From: JAVZIQ01 sp037440545
GTDB taxonomy: Archaea; Thermoproteota; Bathyarchaeia; Bathyarchaeales; Bathycorpusculaceae
Assembly: GCA_037440545.1 (NCBI GenBank)
Contig: JBBITX010000015.1
Location: forward strand, 1 to 25,196
DNA: 25,196 nt
Reading direction: 5' to 3'
The first letter of the stretch is position 1. Each line of letters begins with the position of its first letter. Made by a program: the position numbers and the translations under genes. The notes under the pieces are model-generated. The model ran no database searches. It saw only the letters and a program-made list of their open reading frames with translations, and had not been told where the DNA came from. Shown here one piece after another: positions 22,497 to 25,196 of this stretch.

Positions 22497-22931
22497 ATGA
22501 AGCTTCCTGAATATGTAACCGTAGAAGAAGTGAAAAGAGTTTGCAGAACGCTAGGCATAAGAGACTGGACCAAGCTGAAAAAGCCTGAAGTAACCCTTGA
22601 AGAAGCCAAAGTAATTTTGGCAGAGCTGGAAACAGGAGAAATGAACATTTCCCTTGAAAACTTCCGCAGGGGATTAGAAGTCGAGTTGGAACATGGAATT
22701 CGCTTCTCAGAGGCAAACGTCACCAACAACCATCCAGTTTTAACTGGGAAAATTGTGCTGGCCCACCTCAAAGAATCACTGGACTATTACCAACGTCTAG
22801 AAGTAGCTGAAATCCAAGGCGACCTTTTGAAAGCAGCGGCAGCCAAAGACGCCTCAAAACTTCTAACTCTATATGAGAAACTAATAAAAGCAAAATTGGA
22901 GCTGAGCCAAGCAGAAGCCCAGATACTTTAA
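22497..22931 (+). CDS. DUF5661-like protein, function unknown
   Basis: This is a 144-residue helical protein. The central LENFRRGLEVELEHG, NVTNNHPVLTGKIVLAHLKE and DYYQRLEVAE match, from memory, the DUF5661 core (F-x-x-G-x-x-VELEHG ... TNVT ... TGKIxLAHLxE ... YYxRL). A Glu/His-rich signature of this sort could bind metal, but no activity is known. An N-terminal acidic/basic helix and a C-terminal coiled segment (LLTLYEKLIKAKLELSQAEA) flank it. A TTG at 22485 would add four residues. ATG 22497 is preferred because AT-rich TATTAAATAATTA lies about 25-30 bases upstream. Confidence 0.75.
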   Translation: MKLPEYVTVEEVKRVCRTLGIRDWTKLKKPEVTLEEAKVILAELETGEMNISLENFRRGLEVELEHGIRFSEANVTNNHPVLTGKIVLAHLKESLDYYQRLEVAEIQGDLLKAAAAKDASKLLTLYEKLIKAKLELSQAEAQIL

Positions 22932-22986
22932 CCCTATACTTAAAAGCGTGGGGTAACCTTTAGAACTAACCAGCCTAAACCATCAA

Positions 22987-23024
22987 CCTCTGAAAAACCA
23001 AAAAGATTTTCAGAGGCTATTTTT
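22987..23024 (+). terminator. Hairpin with T-run downstream of the DUF5661-like gene
   Basis: A perfect 10-bp stem CCTCTGAAAA/TTTTCAGAGG with a 10-base loop is followed by CTATTTTT. This is the layout of an intrinsic terminator, 55 bases beyond the stop codon. Confidence 0.5.
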
Positions 23025-23130
23025 AAGGGTCAACTAGATTGCTATTCAACTCTCAAGGATTTTCAACTTCTAGCACAGCAACGTTTTTAAGAGATTGTTA
23101 ACTCCCCATAATGTCCTTCAGTGGTTAAAA

Positions 23131-23262
23131 GTGCCAAAGAGTAAAAAAGATAAAATTGCAGGTTTAGAGAAGCACAGACAACTGCAAAGAGAAAAGGAAA
23201 TGAAGAGGAAACAGAGAAAGAAAATTTCACTTCCCGCCAGACACATGAAAGGCAAAAAATAG
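23131..23262 (+). CDS. Very basic 43-residue protein
   Basis: From a GTG at 23131 the frame reads MPKSKKDKIAGLEKHRQLQR, then a Lys/Arg-dense helix and the end SLPARHMKGKK. About 40 percent of residues are Lys or Arg, so it should bind nucleic acid. The length and charge resemble small ribosome-associated or nucleoid proteins, but I recognise no family. No strong ribosome site is present. TTTTTAAGAG (about 23084-23093) could be its TATA element. Absence of stops over 43 codons could be chance, although the amino-acid composition looks protein-like. Confidence 0.5.
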   Translation: MPKSKKDKIAGLEKHRQLQREKEMKRKQRKKISLPARHMKGKK

Positions 23263-23483
23263 GCTAATTGCAGTAGCAATCCACCAGTTTAGTGGCATGT
23301 TTATAGGCTAACCCAAGCCTTTAACCTTGAAAAACTTTAAGCTCCCATTGCTCGAGGCGTAGGTGTGGCTCATTCTACAAATGCCTTTACCTCTGTTTTT
23401 GTTCTTCCCATTAAGTATATTTTATGTATTAGCTGAGGAAGGCTTTTCTGTTGAAATGCTAAGGTTCTTGGTTAATCTTTAGC
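23263..23483. other. Spacer between the basic ORF and the aconitase X small subunit gene
   Basis: No intact gene is visible. On the minus strand a 13-codon frame (MGRTKTEVKAFVE) follows an AAAATATAC element and then stops. A one-base shift continues with protein-like NEPHLRLEQWELKVFQG. This may be a decayed small gene or chance. Confidence 0.3.
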
Positions 23484-23912
23484 CTAAGGTTTGCGTTGAG
23501 CTTTAATTACTTCTACTAGTCCATTATCTGCGTCAACTGTTACGAGGTCTCCTGTTTTTATGAGTTCGAAGGGGTTTTTCTCCAGTTTATGCACCATAGG
23601 TGTGTTTGTTATTATGGCGCTGACTGCTACTACGGGTTCAGCTTCAATGTTGATTATGGCTTTAGGGGCGTTTCCACGTTTGTAGGCTATATAGAACTGC
23701 CAAGGGCCGGTGGTTGAGCCTTTACCATGTGGGAAGATTAATATCTTTCCAGCGATGCTTTTTCCTTCCAGTTCATGACCTTTCTCCACAATTGTTCCTG
23801 TGTATGGGTTAAACCCTCCTGTTATGGATATTGGCATTCTGGTCACTATGGCCTCTCCTTTCGCTTTGCCTTTTGTTACTTTTTTCGCCTTTATCCTAAT
23901 GGTTTTGCTCAT
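23484..23912 (-). CDS. Aconitase X small subunit (phosphomevalonate dehydratase small subunit, DUF126)
   Basis: The 142-residue protein is the aconitase swivel domain of AcnX. Markers are KGEAIVTRMPISITGGFNP, GKSIAGKILIFPHGKGST (the Ser/Gly substrate loop), and EPVVAVSAIITNTPMV. It begins at ATG 23912, which overlaps the large-subunit TGA as ATGA, so the subunits are translationally coupled. Twelve extra residues from 23948 would lie within the large-subunit gene and are not expected. Archaeal AcnX dehydrates 5-phosphomevalonate to trans-anhydromevalonate phosphate in the modified mevalonate route to membrane lipids. Confidence 0.92.
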   Translation of the reverse strand: MSKTIRIKAKKVTKGKAKGEAIVTRMPISITGGFNPYTGTIVEKGHELEGKSIAGKILIFPHGKGSTTGPWQFYIAYKRGNAPKAIINIEAEPVVAVSAIITNTPMVHKLEKNPFELIKTGDLVTVDADNGLVEVIKAQRKP

Positions 23913-25156
23913 TTTTGCCACTTGCCTGTGACCGCTGCATTTATACATTTTTCTGTGGAGGTGAATATGGATCCCATGTTGAAGAGTCCATGGGAGTAGT
24001 AAACCTGCTTCACAGAATTTGTAACTATCACTTGGGCTCCTTGCTCCTTAAGGTAGGTGTACATGCCTCCTGATGGGCATGTGTCAGCTAAAACCAGCCC
24101 TCCGGCCCTTCCTATCATGCTGGAGTATCCCATGCGATCTGCATAGGATTTTGTTGCCTTTGATGTAAAAACCCAAAGCTTCACGTTTGGGTGAACTTTT
24201 TTCCCCTCAAGCAACAGGGCAATTTCCTCTATTTCCTGTAATGTGCAGTGGGGACACCCGAAAATTACATAGTCAACCTTTTCCTCATCCGTTCTCCCTA
24301 GTTCTTCATAAACCTTTTCCACATCTGAAGGGGTTATGGTTATCTTTTCATCAGGTTTATCTCCGCCGAAAGCCTCCTCCAGGGTTTGAGCTTCAGGCGT
24401 TACACCTACAGCGTGAAACATGGGAACAGCGCCGGAAACAGGAAGGGCGTAAGCTATGCTGTTGAGGTTTTGAAGGGATATACCTTTAGGCAAGTTAACG
24501 AAAACAGGAATTTTATCGCCTACAATCCTACCAGTATGGTAGGCCATGGAAGCATAGTCTGTCGACGTGAAATTTTCAAGGTTAAGCTGGCCAACGTCAA
24601 CGAGCACCCTTCCCACTCTGTTTTCAGGTAAATGCATTCCATAAGCTGGAGTCTTCCCAACAACAGCTGCAGCAATGGCTGAGTGGTCACCCTCCCTATT
24701 AGTCATCGCGCCGAAAACTGAGTTGGCAAACACTTCGCTCACCGACTCAGCCCAGGCTAAATGCTCACCTTTCCTCGCCAAGTTTCCAACGAGAAACTGT
24801 TGACAAGTGTAAAAAAGCTTAAACCCAAGCTTTCTGAGGGCCCTATCAATTCTCAGCTGCATCTCCCTGAAAAATTCAGGAACACCCATCTCACGCCAAA
24901 ACTCAAAGTCGAAACACTGAGGATTCACCGTGGTGAAAACTTTAGCTTTAACTCCTGTCTCAGCGAACTCCTCAAGCCACTCAACCCCTTCATTTCCCAA
25001 AACCCCAAAATTTCCAGCCATATGCGCACTGCTTACTGGTATCAACTTATCAGCATGGTAAATTTCTCCCAGAGCAACTAATATTTCCATGGCTTTCTCC
25101 AATCCAGAACCATATCCCCCTTCAAGCATTCTCTCCTCTTCCCCAGTCAGATACAT
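23909..25156 (-). CDS. Aconitase X large (catalytic) subunit, phosphomevalonate dehydratase (DUF521)
   Basis: The 415-residue protein begins with the AcnX signature MYLTGEEERMLEGGYGSGLE. It carries three cysteines placed to hold the [4Fe-4S] cluster: C118 (FYTCQQF), C301 (FGCPHC) and C360 (ADTCPSGG). Other family segments are SSAHMAGN, TVNPQCFD, NSVFGAMTNREGDHSA and VNLPKGISLQ. Together with the small subunit it should act in the archaeal mevalonate pathway, making trans-anhydromevalonate 5-phosphate for isoprenoid lipids. The related cis-3-hydroxyproline dehydratase activity is the alternative, but the split two-subunit form in archaea favours phosphomevalonate. The gene is complete; GGAGGT lies directly before the ATG, so an in-frame GTG slightly upstream is possible. 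Confidence 0.93.
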   Translation of the reverse strand: MYLTGEEERMLEGGYGSGLEKAMEILVALGEIYHADKLIPVSSAHMAGNFGVLGNEGVEWLEEFAETGVKAKVFTTVNPQCFDFEFWREMGVPEFFREMQLRIDRALRKLGFKLFYTCQQFLVGNLARKGEHLAWAESVSEVFANSVFGAMTNREGDHSAIAAAVVGKTPAYGMHLPENRVGRVLVDVGQLNLENFTSTDYASMAYHTGRIVGDKIPVFVNLPKGISLQNLNSIAYALPVSGAVPMFHAVGVTPEAQTLEEAFGGDKPDEKITITPSDVEKVYEELGRTDEEKVDYVIFGCPHCTLQEIEEIALLLEGKKVHPNVKLWVFTSKATKSYADRMGYSSMIGRAGGLVLADTCPSGGMYTYLKEQGAQVIVTNSVKQVYYSHGLFNMGSIFTSTEKCINAAVTGKWQK

Positions 25157-25196
25157 GCCATACCTCCATACACTATCACTTTCAAACCCAGGTTTT

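Noticed and set aside
1..25196. CRISPR array, insertion sequence or prophage
   Set aside because: No regularly spaced repeats, transposase, integrase or terminal repeats were seen on reading the window. The content is ordinary chromosomal genes.

Overview
The window looks like a piece of an archaeal chromosome. Evidence: Cbf5 beside ribosomal protein L14e, the XPB-Bax1 pair, a short archaeal-type PurA, aconitase X of the modified mevalonate pathway, AT-rich TATA boxes about 25 bases before many starts, and use of GTG/TTG starts. A TACK-type archaeon, perhaps Bathyarchaeia, is my best guess, but this is inference and no marker in the window fixes the lineage.

Layout. 1-1492: two overlapping genes for exported or anchored proteins I do not recognise (the first is cut by the window edge). 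1565-3365 (minus): a DUF2099 (methanogenesis marker 8) gene and an SDR oxidoreductase, transcribed divergently from xpb-bax1 (3446-6358), a helicase-nuclease pair. 6497-6781: a short encapsulated-ferritin-like protein, then a decayed MATE exporter. 7275-9030 (minus): a CBS-domain protein and an MgtE-type cation transporter. 9445-11879: a small ORF, a Cys-rich HTH regulator, and divergent from it a three-domain protein joining two ParB/SerK-like domains to an O-phosphoserine sulfhydrylase-like domain. Two perfect 15-base palindromes lie in the space between the last two.

11992-17495 (minus): an MFS transporter, an intron-containing tRNA-Ser(GGA), a methyltransferase, cbf5, rpl14e, an M20 peptidase and an Mth938-like protein. 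17548-22931 (plus): alkyladenine DNA glycosylase, an MJ0936-type phosphodiesterase, purA, a second MFS transporter, an MscL-like channel, a DUF4332 protein and a DUF5661-like protein. 23131-23262: a 43-residue very basic ORF. 23484-25156 (minus): both aconitase X subunits.

The two strongest observations are these. First, cbf5 is broken by an apparent frameshift exactly at its catalytic loop. The RNA there folds into a textbook bulge-helix-bulge, and removing the predicted 19-base intron restores the frame and recreates the catalytic aspartate codon. Second, the serine kinase-cysteine synthase-like fusion would place both steps of the O-phosphoserine route to cysteine on one polypeptide, apparently controlled by an adjacent regulator through a tandem operator that overlaps the start of transcription.
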